Origin: Clostridia bacterium
GTDB lineage: Bacteria > Bacillota > TC1 > UBA5767
Length of the DNA: 64,000 bases
Assembly: GCA_016887505.1 (NCBI GenBank)
Contig: CP069393.1
Coordinates: 2,317,001 to 2,381,000, forward strand
Direction of reading: 5' to 3'
Part shown: in pieces, positions 19,975 to 29,100 of the stretch
How the letters are laid out: every line of letters starts with the position of its first letter
Numbering within the stretch: the first letter of the stretch is position 1
Position numbers and translations under genes: made by a program
The notes under the pieces: model-generated
What the model was told of the DNA's origin: nothing
The model's database searches: none
What the model saw: the letters and a program-made list of their open reading frames with translations, nothing else

Positions 19975-21348
19975 ATGGATAAATATATTGAAAAGTTTAA
20001 AAGAGGAACACAGTATGTAAATATTGTGTCAGCTGTAACAGAAAAAGAAATAACCAAAGTTAGCACTAGCAGTGATGACTACCTAAAATATAGTTGCCTT
20101 AAATTTATTCCAGCAAGCGGTGCAGCAACACGAATGTTCAAGGATCTGTACCAGTATCTAGACGATGAGGTAGAAACGGACTTCACTGCCCGTTTCTTTA
20201 ATGATTTAGAAGAGTTTCCATTCTATCGTGATATTCAAAAATTGATTCAAGACGGAAAAATCAGCAAGGAAACAGTAGAAGGCAGGACTACAATTATCCG
20301 AAACATCTTGGCTGATGGACTCAACTATGGGAATCTACCGAAAGCCTTAATTAAAATACATTCGTATGATGAAGGTGACGTAACACCAATAGATGAGCAT
20401 ATCTATGAGGCGGAAGAATACTTGAAAGGGGACACTATAGGTCTCCATTTCACCATATCGAAAGAATACGAAGAATTGTTCAACCAGTATGTGGAAAAGG
20501 CGATAGAAGGTAAGAAGCATGTTAATATCTCCTATTCTTTCCAAAAGGAAGAGACAAATACCTTGGCGGTAGATATGAAGAACAAACCATTTATTCTTGA
20601 AAATGGTGAAGTCTTGTACAGGGCTGGAGGACACGGTGCTCTGATTGAAAATCTAAATGATCTAGATGCAGATATCCTATTCATTAAGAATATTGACAAT
20701 GTATGCCATCGGGATTACCTGGGCGAAACCATTGAAGCAAAGAAAAAGCTGGCCTCGATTGGGCTGAAAACCAAAGAAAGAATCGACGAGTATATCCAGG
20801 ATATACTCATCGATGACTACGATATGGATGAGATCGAGAGCTTCATAAAAGAAAGCCTAAACATAAGCAATAAGAAACCATTCACGAAAGAAGGTGCTTT
20901 GGCCCTACTCAATAGACCCCTTAGGGTTTGTGGCATGGTTAGGAATCAGGGCGAACCAGGTGGTGGACCCTTTATTGTAGACAATGGAGAGTATCTGGAT
21001 CTGCAAATTTGTGAGAAGTCAGAAATTGATTTAGAAGATAAAGAAAAAAGACAGATAATGGAATCATCCAGATATTTCAATCCAGTGGATTTGGTTTGCT
21101 TTGTTAAGGACTATAAGGGTGATAAGTTTAACTTGTTGGACTACGTGAATGAGGATCGATACTTTATTAGCGAAAAGAGCTTTAAGGGTAGAAGGTTGAA
21201 AGCCCTAGAATATCCAGGGCTCTGGAATGGTGCAATGCACCATTGGAATACGCTTTTTGTAGAAGTTCCCCTGATTACCTTTAATCCTGTAAAGACAGTC
21301 AATGACATGTTGAGAGATGGTCATAAGGGGAAAGGACAGACCTTATAA
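19975..21348 (+). CDS. DUF4301-family protein
   Basis: A 457-residue protein. The segment FIPASGAATRMFKDLY near residues 44-59 and the later GGHGALIENLNDLDADILFIKNIDNV match the DUF4301 family as I recall it. The GSGxxTRM-like loop recalls the nucleotide-binding loop of sugar nucleotidyltransferases, so a sugar-nucleotide role would fit the neighbours, but that is inference. Start ATG 19975 follows AGAGGGAC. It stands alone between a terminator and a long gap. No signal peptide or membrane helix is visible. Confidence 0.7.
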   Translation: MDKYIEKFKRGTQYVNIVSAVTEKEITKVSTSSDDYLKYSCLKFIPASGAATRMFKDLYQYLDDEVETDFTARFFNDLEEFPFYRDIQKLIQDGKISKETVEGRTTIIRNILADGLNYGNLPKALIKIHSYDEGDVTPIDEHIYEAEEYLKGDTIGLHFTISKEYEELFNQYVEKAIEGKKHVNISYSFQKEETNTLAVDMKNKPFILENGEVLYRAGGHGALIENLNDLDADILFIKNIDNVCHRDYLGETIEAKKKLASIGLKTKERIDEYIQDILIDDYDMDEIESFIKESLNISNKKPFTKEGALALLNRPLRVCGMVRNQGEPGGGPFIVDNGEYLDLQICEKSEIDLEDKEKRQIMESSRYFNPVDLVCFVKDYKGDKFNLLDYVNEDRYFISEKSFKGRRLKALEYPGLWNGAMHHWNTLFVEVPLITFNPVKTVNDMLRDGHKGKGQTL

Positions 21349-21538
21349 GCTTTATTGGGATTAATAGTTTGAATATTAGGATGCAAACTAGGTAGCTGCA
21401 CTATGGACAATTGTATACGGGAGGGCTTGAATCAATTATTTTCTATAAACTATTAGCTGGATAAATAAACGTGTTTTTATAATTAGGGTAAAAAAATTGG
21501 GGATCTTAACTGCTGACACTTATATATGAGATTACCTA

Positions 21539-21567
21539 TTGCAATCTATAGATGTTAGATATACAAT
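21539..21567 (+). promoter_or_regulatory. Candidate sigma-A promoter of the helicase gene
   Basis: TTGCAA and TACAAT are separated by exactly 17 bases; the -10 box matches five of six consensus bases and the -35 box four of six. Transcription would start near 21574 and give a leader of about 155 bases that contains the hairpin at 21631-21662. Confidence 0.45.
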
Positions 21568-21630
21568 GATTTTAACTATTGAATATCAGGTGTGTATATG
21601 GGAAATATTGCATGTTTTACTTAATATTGT

Positions 21631-21662
21631 ACTAGGTGGGCTTATGCCTACCTAGTTTTTGT
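21631..21662 (+). terminator. Terminator or attenuator in the helicase leader
   Basis: ACTAGGTGGGC pairs with GCCTACCTAGT (11 bp, one G-U) around a TTAT loop and is followed by TTTTTG. It lies 280 bases after the DUF4301 stop and 68 bases before the helicase start, so it could terminate the upstream gene late or act as an attenuator of the helicase transcript. Confidence 0.75.
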
Positions 21663-21729
21663 GTGCATATTTAGTATTTTAAACGAAAGTTGAACTAATA
21701 TTTGTCGAGTTGTTAATAGGAGAAAAATT

Positions 21730-24700
21730 ATGCCGAAATGTGAATCGTGTGGCGCAGAAATGGTTAGGAGAACAGCCAGAAGGGGATCAAGAGCAGGACA
21801 TGAATTCTGGGGTTGCTCGAATTATCCTAAATGCAAGAAGACTGTCAACATCGAGGAAGATGAGGGTCAGATAGAGGCAAACAATGCTGGGACAGGCGAA
21901 TCATCTACTTGGTTACAACATACACATTTAAGAGCTAGAGCAATAAAAAGTGGATACCAGTCAGCATTTATGGATTCATTGTGTGTACCTGCTAGCCTGC
22001 TTGAATCGCTTAATATGGATTTAAAAGACTTGGATGCCTTCCGACATTACAGCAAATGGAGAATAGATTACCCGGTTTGTACGGATATCGATAGTGATGA
22101 CTTTTTGGCAAGTATCATTGCGGTTGCACAAAAAATATTGATGCGTGGCACGATTACAATTGGTTCTAGTTTGGCAGAAGAAAGGTACGCAAAACTATTT
22201 GGGGTTTACGATGTTAAAAGCATGAATCCATGGAAACTAGGAACCATATGTACCTCTGATGAAGGAACGAGGTTCAATTTTGATGGTGCTGGAACAGAAA
22301 AGCTATTTTATGAAAAGACGCTTAAAGAGTTCCTAGGTCCTTTTTATCGACAGCACGTTATCCCACAGGTATACATGGATAGCCTTCTTAATAAACAGGA
22401 TGTGGAGCATAACTATAGAGATGCTAGGGTTGACTTCCTAATTACGACCAAAGAACAGCAATTCATTGTAGAACTGGATGGAGAAGAACACGGAGCGCAT
22501 CTCCAACGGGATCAAGAACGCGATCGAGCTCTGGAAAAAGAAGGGCTTAAGGCTCTTAGAATCAAGAATGAAGAACTTGAAAATATGGCGGGTGAGGGAT
22601 TCGAAGAGTTAAAAGGATTACTCCTAGATAGCTATCTTGCCGAACCAGAAGAATATAGTGCCGAAGAGAAATACTGTATTGCTATTAAGATTCATCACCA
22701 AATTATGATTGCTTTAACAGAATTGTATTATTCGGGAGGATTAAACCTCACTGAGAAAACATCCTTGCGAGTAAATGAAGTAAGTCATATTTTCTCCCGT
22801 GATGAATTTTTGCTGATACTAAAAACTATTCAGGATGACTTTAATCAATTCATCAATCAGTTATTTAAGCTGTACCAGTCGAAAAAGTCAATCAATTTAA
22901 AAATTGAACGATTTGAACCGGAAAGTAAAGCAAATACTCCCGTAATTTGCTTTGGTGAGTCTACGAATTGCTATGAACAGGCTGTTGTAATCCAGGATAT
23001 GTATTTGAATGAGCCAATAAGCTATTCCATGAAATTGGAAAAACCAATTAGGATAGATGAAGCTTCTAAGAAAAATTTAGAATATTTTTTAAATCTAATA
23101 TTTAGGAAGCCATTCTTTTGGGAAGGACAATACGAGGCATTAAGCAGGGCTTTTGCTGGCAAGGACGCGATTGTTTTATTGCCAACCGGTTCCGGAAAAT
23201 CGATTGTCTTTCAGTTGGCATCTATATTGATGCCGGGTGTCACCATTGTTATTGATCCCATCATTGCTCTAATCAATGACCAAGTAGATAATTTGCGACG
23301 TGTTGGAATTGATCGCGTGGTTGGGATTTCCAGCGATATTACGAATTTCCGGGCTAAGATGAATATGATTAACGAGTTTTCTAAGGGTACATATATGTTC
23401 ACCTATGTCGCTCCCGAGCGTTTCCAGACGATATCATTTCGGGAGTCACTTAGAGCCTTGACGGTATCGCAACCAATTTCCCTGATTGTAATTGACGAAG
23501 CACATTGCGTATCTGAATGGGGACATGACTTTAGAACTTCTTATCTAAATATTGGACGTATTACTAGAGAATACTGTTCCAGCGATATGAGAACTCCACC
23601 CTTACTAGCATTGACAGGAACTGCATCTAATTCTGTATTAAGAGATGTACAACGGGAACTACAAATAGAAGACTATGATGCAATTATTACACCTACGACT
23701 TTTGATAGAAAAGAACTAAAATTCACTGTAAAAACAGTTGCTTCAGAAGAAAAAAATTTGGTATTGAAGGGTTTTCTACATTCTTATCTCCCGCAGCAAT
23801 TTAGGACGACCGCTGCGAGTTTCTATGCGGCCAATGGAAAGTCTTCTGCTTGTGGCCTCATATTTTGTCCTCATGTAAATGGCCAGTTTGGTATTGTAAA
23901 AATTTCTCGCTATGCAAGTGAGGAACTTGGGATTGATGCCAGAACCTATGCAGGGAAAGTACCCAAAGGATGGAACGAACAAAGTTGGAGAAAACATAAA
24001 CAGGAGGTCGCTACAGATTTTAAGAATAATAAATTTCAATTATTGGTTGCTACCAAATCGTTTGGTATGGGCATTGATAAGCCAAATATTCGCTATACTA
24101 TTCATTTAGGGATTCCAAATTCAATTGAATCCTTTTACCAAGAAGCGGGTCGTGCAGGTAGAGACCGTAGTACATCAAGGTGTATTGTATTAGTTTCAAA
24201 TGATAAAAAGGACAGAACCAGAAGGCTATTAGATATTAACACAACCCCGGAAGAGATTGATAGAATCATGAAAAATGAACGTTCGTGGGAATCGGATGAT
24301 GATATTACACGAGCCATGTTCTTTCATACAAAATCTTTCAGAGGGGTACAAAACGAAATCGCCGATATTATTGGTGTATTAGATCTTATTGGAGACGTGG
24401 GGAAAAAACGAAAGGTAAATATTTCCAACAGAGTGCTAGAAAGAAATTTGATGGAGAAGGCACTACATAGATTATTGTTAATCGGTATTGTAGCGGATTA
24501 TACGATTGACTATGCCAACAAAGAGTTTGAAGTATATTTGAACGACTGTGACAGGGAGCTCATTGTCCAATCATATACGGAGTATGTAGCCGGATATAAT
24601 AAAGGAAGAGTAGCCCAAGAACGACAGAAGTTACTCGCAATAGGAGATATTCCCTTAAAAGAATATATTGAAAAAACATGTGAGATATTATTGTCCTTTA

Positions 24701-25353
24701 TTTACGATACCATTGAAAAGGGGCGAAGACGTGCATTACGTGAGATGCTCGCAGCTTCTGAAGAAGCAGTTGAAAGTACTAACCAAGATGAAGTGTTTAG
24801 AAATCGGATTCTTAGATACCTTGAATCGAATTATTATGAAGAGGTTGAGTCAATAATCAACGATGAGGGAATCGGATTCAAGGAACTTAGATGCTTATGT
24901 GACGGTACTGAAACAGAGACTGGGGAAATCGTGGGTGGCATTCGGTCTCCTAAAGACGCTTTACAACTTAGAGGTCAGACGGCCAGGTATTTAGAGTCAT
25001 ATCCAGATCATCCTTCACTATTGTATCTTCGTGCCATATCGGAGGCGTATGCTTCAGAACCAAATAAGGACATCATACGTGAAAGTATTGAAGCAGCGGC
25101 AAAATTTTCAGTAGAACGTTATAGTGTTTCTGAAAAAGATTCCTATCATCATATTAGTTGGGTATTAAAGACGATTCTTTTCAGGGACTGGGAGTTATAT
25201 CTTGAACTATTTAATAGCTTAAGAGTAAAATATCCGAAAAAAGAATTTCTGAGGGCAATCATATGTGAAAACGATGTCGACCACGACATGCTATATGAAC
25301 CTGCCGTACATCTTTTTCGAGCAATTTCAAGTGAAGCAATTGACGTTTTGTAG
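21730..25353 (+). CDS. Zinc-ribbon / PD-(D/E)XK nuclease / RecQ-type helicase fusion
   Basis: A 1207-residue multidomain protein. Residues 1-40 form a topoisomerase-type zinc ribbon (CESC...GCSNYPKC). Residues about 188-300 look like a DUF559/DUF2726-type PD-(D/E)XK nuclease, with D235 in RVDFLI and E248 in FIVELDGEEHG. Residues about 460-830 are a RecQ helicase: LPTGSGKS (484-491), DEAH (589-592), LTGTAS (628-633), FGMGIDKPN and QEAGRAGRD (804-812). The roughly 375-residue C-terminal part is not recognised. The start has AGGAG upstream. It is followed at 20 bases by a coiled-coil membrane protein. Ordinary RecQ is much shorter and lacks the N-terminal nuclease, so a defence or mobile-DNA role is more likely than housekeeping repair; this is inference. 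Confidence 0.88.
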   Translation: MPKCESCGAEMVRRTARRGSRAGHEFWGCSNYPKCKKTVNIEEDEGQIEANNAGTGESSTWLQHTHLRARAIKSGYQSAFMDSLCVPASLLESLNMDLKDLDAFRHYSKWRIDYPVCTDIDSDDFLASIIAVAQKILMRGTITIGSSLAEERYAKLFGVYDVKSMNPWKLGTICTSDEGTRFNFDGAGTEKLFYEKTLKEFLGPFYRQHVIPQVYMDSLLNKQDVEHNYRDARVDFLITTKEQQFIVELDGEEHGAHLQRDQERDRALEKEGLKALRIKNEELENMAGEGFEELKGLLLDSYLAEPEEYSAEEKYCIAIKIHHQIMIALTELYYSGGLNLTEKTSLRVNEVSHIFSRDEFLLILKTIQDDFNQFINQLFKLYQSKKSINLKIERFEPESKANTPVICFGESTNCYEQAVVIQDMYLNEPISYSMKLEKPIRIDEASKKNLEYFLNLIFRKPFFWEGQYEALSRAFAGKDAIVLLPTGSGKSIVFQLASILMPGVTIVIDPIIALINDQVDNLRRVGIDRVVGISSDITNFRAKMNMINEFSKGTYMFTYVAPERFQTISFRESLRALTVSQPISLIVIDEAHCVSEWGHDFRTSYLNIGRITREYCSSDMRTPPLLALTGTASNSVLRDVQRELQIEDYDAIITPTTFDRKELKFTVKTVASEEKNLVLKGFLHSYLPQQFRTTAASFYAANGKSSACGLIFCPHVNGQFGIVKISRYASEELGIDARTYAGKVPKGWNEQSWRKHKQEVATDFKNNKFQLLVATKSFGMGIDKPNIRYTIHLGIPNSIESFYQEAGRAGRDRSTSRCIVLVSNDKKDRTRRLLDINTTPEEIDRIMKNERSWESDDDITRAMFFHTKSFRGVQNEIADIIGVLDLIGDVGKKRKVNISNRVLERNLMEKALHRLLLIGIVADYTIDYANKEFEVYLNDCDRELIVQSYTEYVAGYNKGRVAQERQKLLAIGDIPLKEYIEKTCEILLSFIYDTIEKGRRRALREMLAASEEAVESTNQDEVFRNRILRYLESNYYEEVESIINDEGIGFKELRCLCDGTETETGEIVGGIRSPKDALQLRGQTARYLESYPDHPSLLYLRAISEAYASEPNKDIIRESIEAAAKFSVERYSVSEKDSYHHISWVLKTILFRDWELYLELFNSLRVKYPKKEFLRAIICENDVDHDMLYEPAVHLFRAISSEAIDVL

Positions 25354-25373
25354 CCTAATCTGGGAGGAAGAAC

Positions 25374-26003
25374 ATGATAAATTATCAAGAAAGATTACAA
25401 CAACTAGACCAAGAAGCGGAAGAACTGGTGAAGAATCTTAAAGTGCTCTCTGAAAAAGCGGTAAATCTTGATCAAGCGCAACAATCATTAAGTCAGACAA
25501 GAGAACAGATTGGACAATTAATATCAGAAATCAAAGTATTAACCGAAGGAAGCCAGTCGCTAATTGGGAAATTAGATGACATTAATACTTCGACTATTTT
25601 AGAAAAAATAAGTAAGGTTGATGACGAACAAAAAAAGAGTGCAAAGGTATTGTCAGAAGTAAATACATTTATCGAGAGCAAGGCAGTAGAAAGTGAAAAA
25701 GAAAGCCAAGAGATTAATGAACAAATCTTGGCTTTACAAGATGCTGAAAAGGAAAGATATGAAACGACTAGCCGTATAGTGGAAGAAGTGAATGTTCTTG
25801 TAAAAGGTAGTGCAGAAGAAAGTGAAAAAGAAAGTCAGGAGATTAAAGAACAAATCTTGGCTTTACAAGATGCCGAAAAGGAAAGATATGAAGCGACGAA
25901 TAGTTTAGCCAAGGAAGAGTATTCCAAAATACACAAAGAAATTAAAATTGCCATTGCCTTTGGTGTAATCGCAGCCGTTGTTTCTATTATTGCGCTGATA
26001 TGA
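25374..26003 (+). CDS. Coiled-coil protein with C-terminal membrane anchor
   Basis: A 209-residue protein that is almost entirely heptad-rich coiled coil (about 1-185) ending in one hydrophobic helix (about 190-208, IAIAFGVIAAVVSIIALI), so it is predicted to be tail-anchored. A block of about 27 residues (ESEKESQEI to KERYE) occurs twice, 43 residues apart, reflecting an 81-bp DNA duplication (25689-25769 and 25818-25898). It starts 20 bases after the helicase stop behind GGAGGAAG, so the two form one operon. I do not recognise a family. It could tether the helicase or act as a membrane effector or sensor in the same system. Confidence 0.75.
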   Translation: MINYQERLQQLDQEAEELVKNLKVLSEKAVNLDQAQQSLSQTREQIGQLISEIKVLTEGSQSLIGKLDDINTSTILEKISKVDDEQKKSAKVLSEVNTFIESKAVESEKESQEINEQILALQDAEKERYETTSRIVEEVNVLVKGSAEESEKESQEIKEQILALQDAEKERYEATNSLAKEEYSKIHKEIKIAIAFGVIAAVVSIIALI

Positions 26004-26014
26004 TAATTTAAACC

Positions 26015-26027
26015 ATTTAAAATAAAT
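26015..26027. repeat. Left 13-bp direct repeat flanking the IS30 element
   Basis: ATTTAAAATAAAT is repeated exactly at 27233-27245 on the other side of the insertion sequence, consistent with a target-site duplication. It is long for the IS30 family, where 2-3 bp is usual. Confidence 0.7.
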
Positions 26028-27232
26028 GCTGAATTGTAAAATGAACTTGAACTAAATAAAGAATCCATAGTGGATCTAACTGTAATATAATTATTTCACC
26101 ACAAAATAACATTACAGGTAGGTGCACACTATGGAATATCCACATAATACACCATCAACACGTAAGAATAAACATCTAAGCTCTTATGAGCGTGGTCAAA
26201 TCAAACTTTTAAGCGACCAAGGGCAAACACCCTATGCAATCGGCAAGATACTAGGACGAGCGTCCAATACCATCAGGAACGAACTAGAACGTGGTACTGT
26301 GTGCCAAATCAAGCAGAAGAAAACCATCATGGTCTACTTGCCAGATGCCGGACAGATGGCTTATGAACGTAACCGGAAGTTCTGCTGCCCAAGGTTCAAG
26401 ATGCTTGAATGCAGCGAGTTCATTGACCACGCTATTCATCTAGTACGGGATAACAAATACTCTCTGGATGCCATCGTTGGCGCTGCTAGGCTACATGGGC
26501 TTTTCGACAAGACGGAGATGGTATGTACCAAGACCCTTTACAACTATGTCGATCAAGGATTGCTTTCCATCCGAAACATTGACTTACCTTTAAAGGTTAA
26601 ACGCTCATCAAAAAATGCACGTAACCGCAAGCATAAGAAGGTATTCGGGGCTAGCATCTCAGATCGTCCCGAACAGGCTAATGACAGAAGTGAGTTTGGC
26701 CATTGGGAAATTGATACTGTCATCGGCAAGAAGACCAAGGGCGAGGCTGTACTACTGACAATAACGGAACGAAAGACCAGAAAAGAAATCATCCGGAAGA
26801 TTGCCAGTAAATCATCGGATGCCGTTCTTACAGCCGTGAATCAGTTGGCAGAGGAAGCTGGTCCTTTGTTTACTCAAGCGTTCAAGAGCATTACCGCAGA
26901 TAATGGTTCTGAGTTCTCAGAGCTTGCTCTGCTAGAAAAGAATGTAGGTTCAAATATCTACTTTGCACACCCTTACACTTCATGTGAAAGAGGAACCAAC
27001 GAGGTTCATAATGGACTCATTCGTCGCTTCATCCCGAAGGGTAGGAGCATGAACAATTACTCTCATTCATCTATCGAACGAGTTCAGACCTGGTGTAATT
27101 CGTTACCCAGAAAGATCCTGGGATACCAAACTCCTGATGAAGCATTTGCTGCAGAAGTACAGTGTCTGATTGCATCATGAATAAAAAACTATGTTATAGG
27201 TACACTAGTTCAACTTGTTATTGCAATTCAGG
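26028..27232 (+). mobile_element. IS30-family insertion sequence, complete
   Basis: An element of about 1205 bp. The terminal inverted repeats are 26029-26054 and 27206-27231 (CTGAATTG at the outer end and TTGAACTA at the inner end are shared; about 20 of 26 positions match). It contains a single transposase gene and is flanked by a 13-bp perfect direct repeat. It sits immediately after the coiled-coil gene, inside the accessory block that interrupts the polysaccharide genes. Confidence 0.85.
26131..27180 (+). CDS. IS30-family transposase
   Basis: About 349 residues. The N-terminal helix-turn-helix region HLSSYERGQIKLLSDQGQ with IGKILGRASNTIRNELERG is typical of IS30. The DDE catalytic domain shows EIDTVIGKK (first Asp), ITADNGSEFS (second Asp) and NEVHNGLIRRFIPKG (Glu), as in IS30 integrase-core proteins. 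GTG 26122 is an alternative start three codons upstream. The frame is intact, so the element may be active. Confidence 0.92.
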   Translation: MEYPHNTPSTRKNKHLSSYERGQIKLLSDQGQTPYAIGKILGRASNTIRNELERGTVCQIKQKKTIMVYLPDAGQMAYERNRKFCCPRFKMLECSEFIDHAIHLVRDNKYSLDAIVGAARLHGLFDKTEMVCTKTLYNYVDQGLLSIRNIDLPLKVKRSSKNARNRKHKKVFGASISDRPEQANDRSEFGHWEIDTVIGKKTKGEAVLLTITERKTRKEIIRKIASKSSDAVLTAVNQLAEEAGPLFTQAFKSITADNGSEFSELALLEKNVGSNIYFAHPYTSCERGTNEVHNGLIRRFIPKGRSMNNYSHSSIERVQTWCNSLPRKILGYQTPDEAFAAEVQCLIAS

Positions 27233-27245
27233 ATTTAAAATAAAT
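27233..27245. repeat. Right 13-bp direct repeat flanking the IS30 element
   Basis: Exact copy of the left repeat at 26015-26027. Confidence 0.7.
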
Positions 27246-27762
27246 AGTACACTATGATTAAGTACATATAATGTTGTGAAAGAAAACTGAGCTAAAATGC
27301 ACACCATGGTCACAATCAATGTGCTAGCAAATACTAAACCGAGGCGAAACAATCAGGGCTTAGTTCAATATTGCCCTAACCGAAGAACACTTGCACGGAC
27401 TTTCGCAGACGGCACATGGATTGCCCAATCTATGGAGCAGGTCTGTGCAGCACCGTATGAGTGTACAAAACCGCGTATCGAAATGCTTTCCGAGATAGAC
27501 GACTTACCACAGGGGAGAAGAGCATGTTCCTAGGCCTGAAACGGTGACTTCGGTCACGAAATCTTTGAGCGGTTGAACCAAAATATTTGCCTTCGAGAGA
27601 GTTATCCGAATCCAAGAAATCTTCAAAAAAAGTTGCTGCCGCTTAATCTAGGCTACCGAGGAATTTACACACAAATGTGGAATTGACTTTAGGGTTGTGT
27701 TTATACAAGTGATTTATTTAATAGAGACGTGCTGAGTATCATAAGCTAATTGGAGAATGAAT
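27246..27762. other. Non-coding stretch, possibly a degraded accessory fragment
   Basis: About 517 bases between the insertion sequence and the next sugar gene. The middle part (27330-27650) is more G+C-rich than the flanks. A 78-codon frame at 27297-27533 has no ribosome site or recognisable motif. A small hairpin with a TTCG loop (GGTGAC / GTCAC) lies near 27544-27558. The last 100 bases are AT-rich and probably hold the promoter of the downstream gene. Confidence 0.4.
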
Positions 27763-29082
27763 ATGGGACTATACAAAGAACTTCTAGATAAGACAGAAAA
27801 GATTTCTGTAGTTGGACTAGGCTATGTAGGTATGCCGCTTGCAGTTGCATTTGCTAATAAAGTGGATGTAATCGGATTTGATTTGAATAAAAAGAAAATT
27901 GATTTATATATGGCTGGGATTGATCCAACAAATGAAGTTGGAAATGAGAAAATTAAGAATTCTAGTGTTGAATTTACGGCGGACGAAAGAAAACTTAAGG
28001 AAGCAAAATTCCATATTATCGCTGTGCCTACTCCCATTAATTCAGATAAAACGCCGGATCTTACACCGGTGGAAAAAGCCAGTAAAATTATTGGACGTAA
28101 TTTGACGAAAGGCTCGATCGTAGTGTATGAATCGACGGTTTATCCTGGTGTAACGGAAGACGTATGTATACCCATATTGGAAGAAGAGTCAGGGCTTAAA
28201 TGTGGAATAGATTTTAAGATTGGCTATTCACCCGAGCGAATTAATCCTGGAGATAAAGTACATACCCTCGAAACAATAAAAAAGATCGTTTCAGGCATAG
28301 ATGAAGAAAGTTTAGAAGAAATAGCAAAGGTATATGAATTGGTTATCGAAGCCGGCGTACATAAAGCCAGCTCCATTAAAGTAGCTGAAGCGGCCAAAGT
28401 TGTAGAAAATAGTCAAAGAGATATAAACATTGCTTTTATGAATGAACTTGCCATGGTGTTTGATAGAATGGGAATTGACACAAAAGAAGTTGTTGAAGCT
28501 ATGAATACAAAATGGAATGCATTGGGCTTTACCCCTGGCCTTGTTGGTGGCCATTGTATAGGCGTAGACCCATATTACTTTGTTTATGAGGCTGAAAAAC
28601 TAGGCTACCACAGTCAAATAATTCTATCTGGTAGAAAAATAAACGATGGTATGGGTAAATTCGTTGCAGATGCAATCATCAAGAAGCTAATTTTGGCAAA
28701 CAAAGTTGTAAGGCAAGCAAAAGTGGTAATTCTAGGGATAACCTTTAAAGAAAATACACCAGACACGAGAAATTCTAAAGTTATAGATATCGTTGATAGT
28801 TTAAGAGAATATGGAATAGAACCAATTATAGTTGATCCAGTAGCGGATGCAGATGAAGCTAAAAATGAATACGGTATCAACATAGTCGATTTGATGGAAA
28901 TTGATAATGCAGACTGTTTAGTACTAGCGGTAGCCCATGACATCTTTAAAAAAATGAGATTATGTGACCTAGATGCTTTGTATGGGGATATTGAAAACAG
29001 CGACAAGGTATTAATCGATGTTAAGAGTACTTTAGATAAAAAAGAGATGGAAGAAAAAGGATATAGCTATTGGCGATTGTAA
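27763..29082 (+). CDS. Nucleotide-sugar dehydrogenase, VipA/TviB/WbpO-like
   Basis: About 439 residues. An NAD-dependent UDP-sugar 6-dehydrogenase. VVGLGYVGMPLAVAFA (near residues 17-32) binds NAD, ESTVYPGVTED and SPERINPGDK are substrate-site segments, and the catalytic Cys is in GLVGGHCIGVDPYYF. The sequence is closer to the UDP-N-acetylhexosamine dehydrogenases (VipA/WbpO) than to the UDP-glucose enzyme at 18534, so it probably makes an N-acetylhexosaminuronate. ATG 27763 is better spaced from GGAGA than ATG 27757. It begins the second part of the split polysaccharide locus. Confidence 0.9.
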   Translation: MGLYKELLDKTEKISVVGLGYVGMPLAVAFANKVDVIGFDLNKKKIDLYMAGIDPTNEVGNEKIKNSSVEFTADERKLKEAKFHIIAVPTPINSDKTPDLTPVEKASKIIGRNLTKGSIVVYESTVYPGVTEDVCIPILEEESGLKCGIDFKIGYSPERINPGDKVHTLETIKKIVSGIDEESLEEIAKVYELVIEAGVHKASSIKVAEAAKVVENSQRDINIAFMNELAMVFDRMGIDTKEVVEAMNTKWNALGFTPGLVGGHCIGVDPYYFVYEAEKLGYHSQIILSGRKINDGMGKFVADAIIKKLILANKVVRQAKVVILGITFKENTPDTRNSKVIDIVDSLREYGIEPIIVDPVADADEAKNEYGINIVDLMEIDNADCLVLAVAHDIFKKMRLCDLDALYGDIENSDKVLIDVKSTLDKKEMEEKGYSYWRL

Positions 29083-29100
29083 TAAAAGAAAGAGGCAGGC

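Larger units (their letters stand above)
21349..21729. other. Intergenic region with promoter and leader terminator
   Basis: These 381 bases hold no credible coding region. The right half contains a sigma-A-like promoter (21539-21567) and a terminator hairpin (21631-21662) upstream of the helicase gene; both are listed separately. The left half is AT-rich without recognisable elements. Confidence 0.5.

Noticed and set aside
27297-27533. A 78-codon forward frame after the IS element
   Set aside because: No ribosome site, no homologous motif recognised, composition unlike neighbouring genes.
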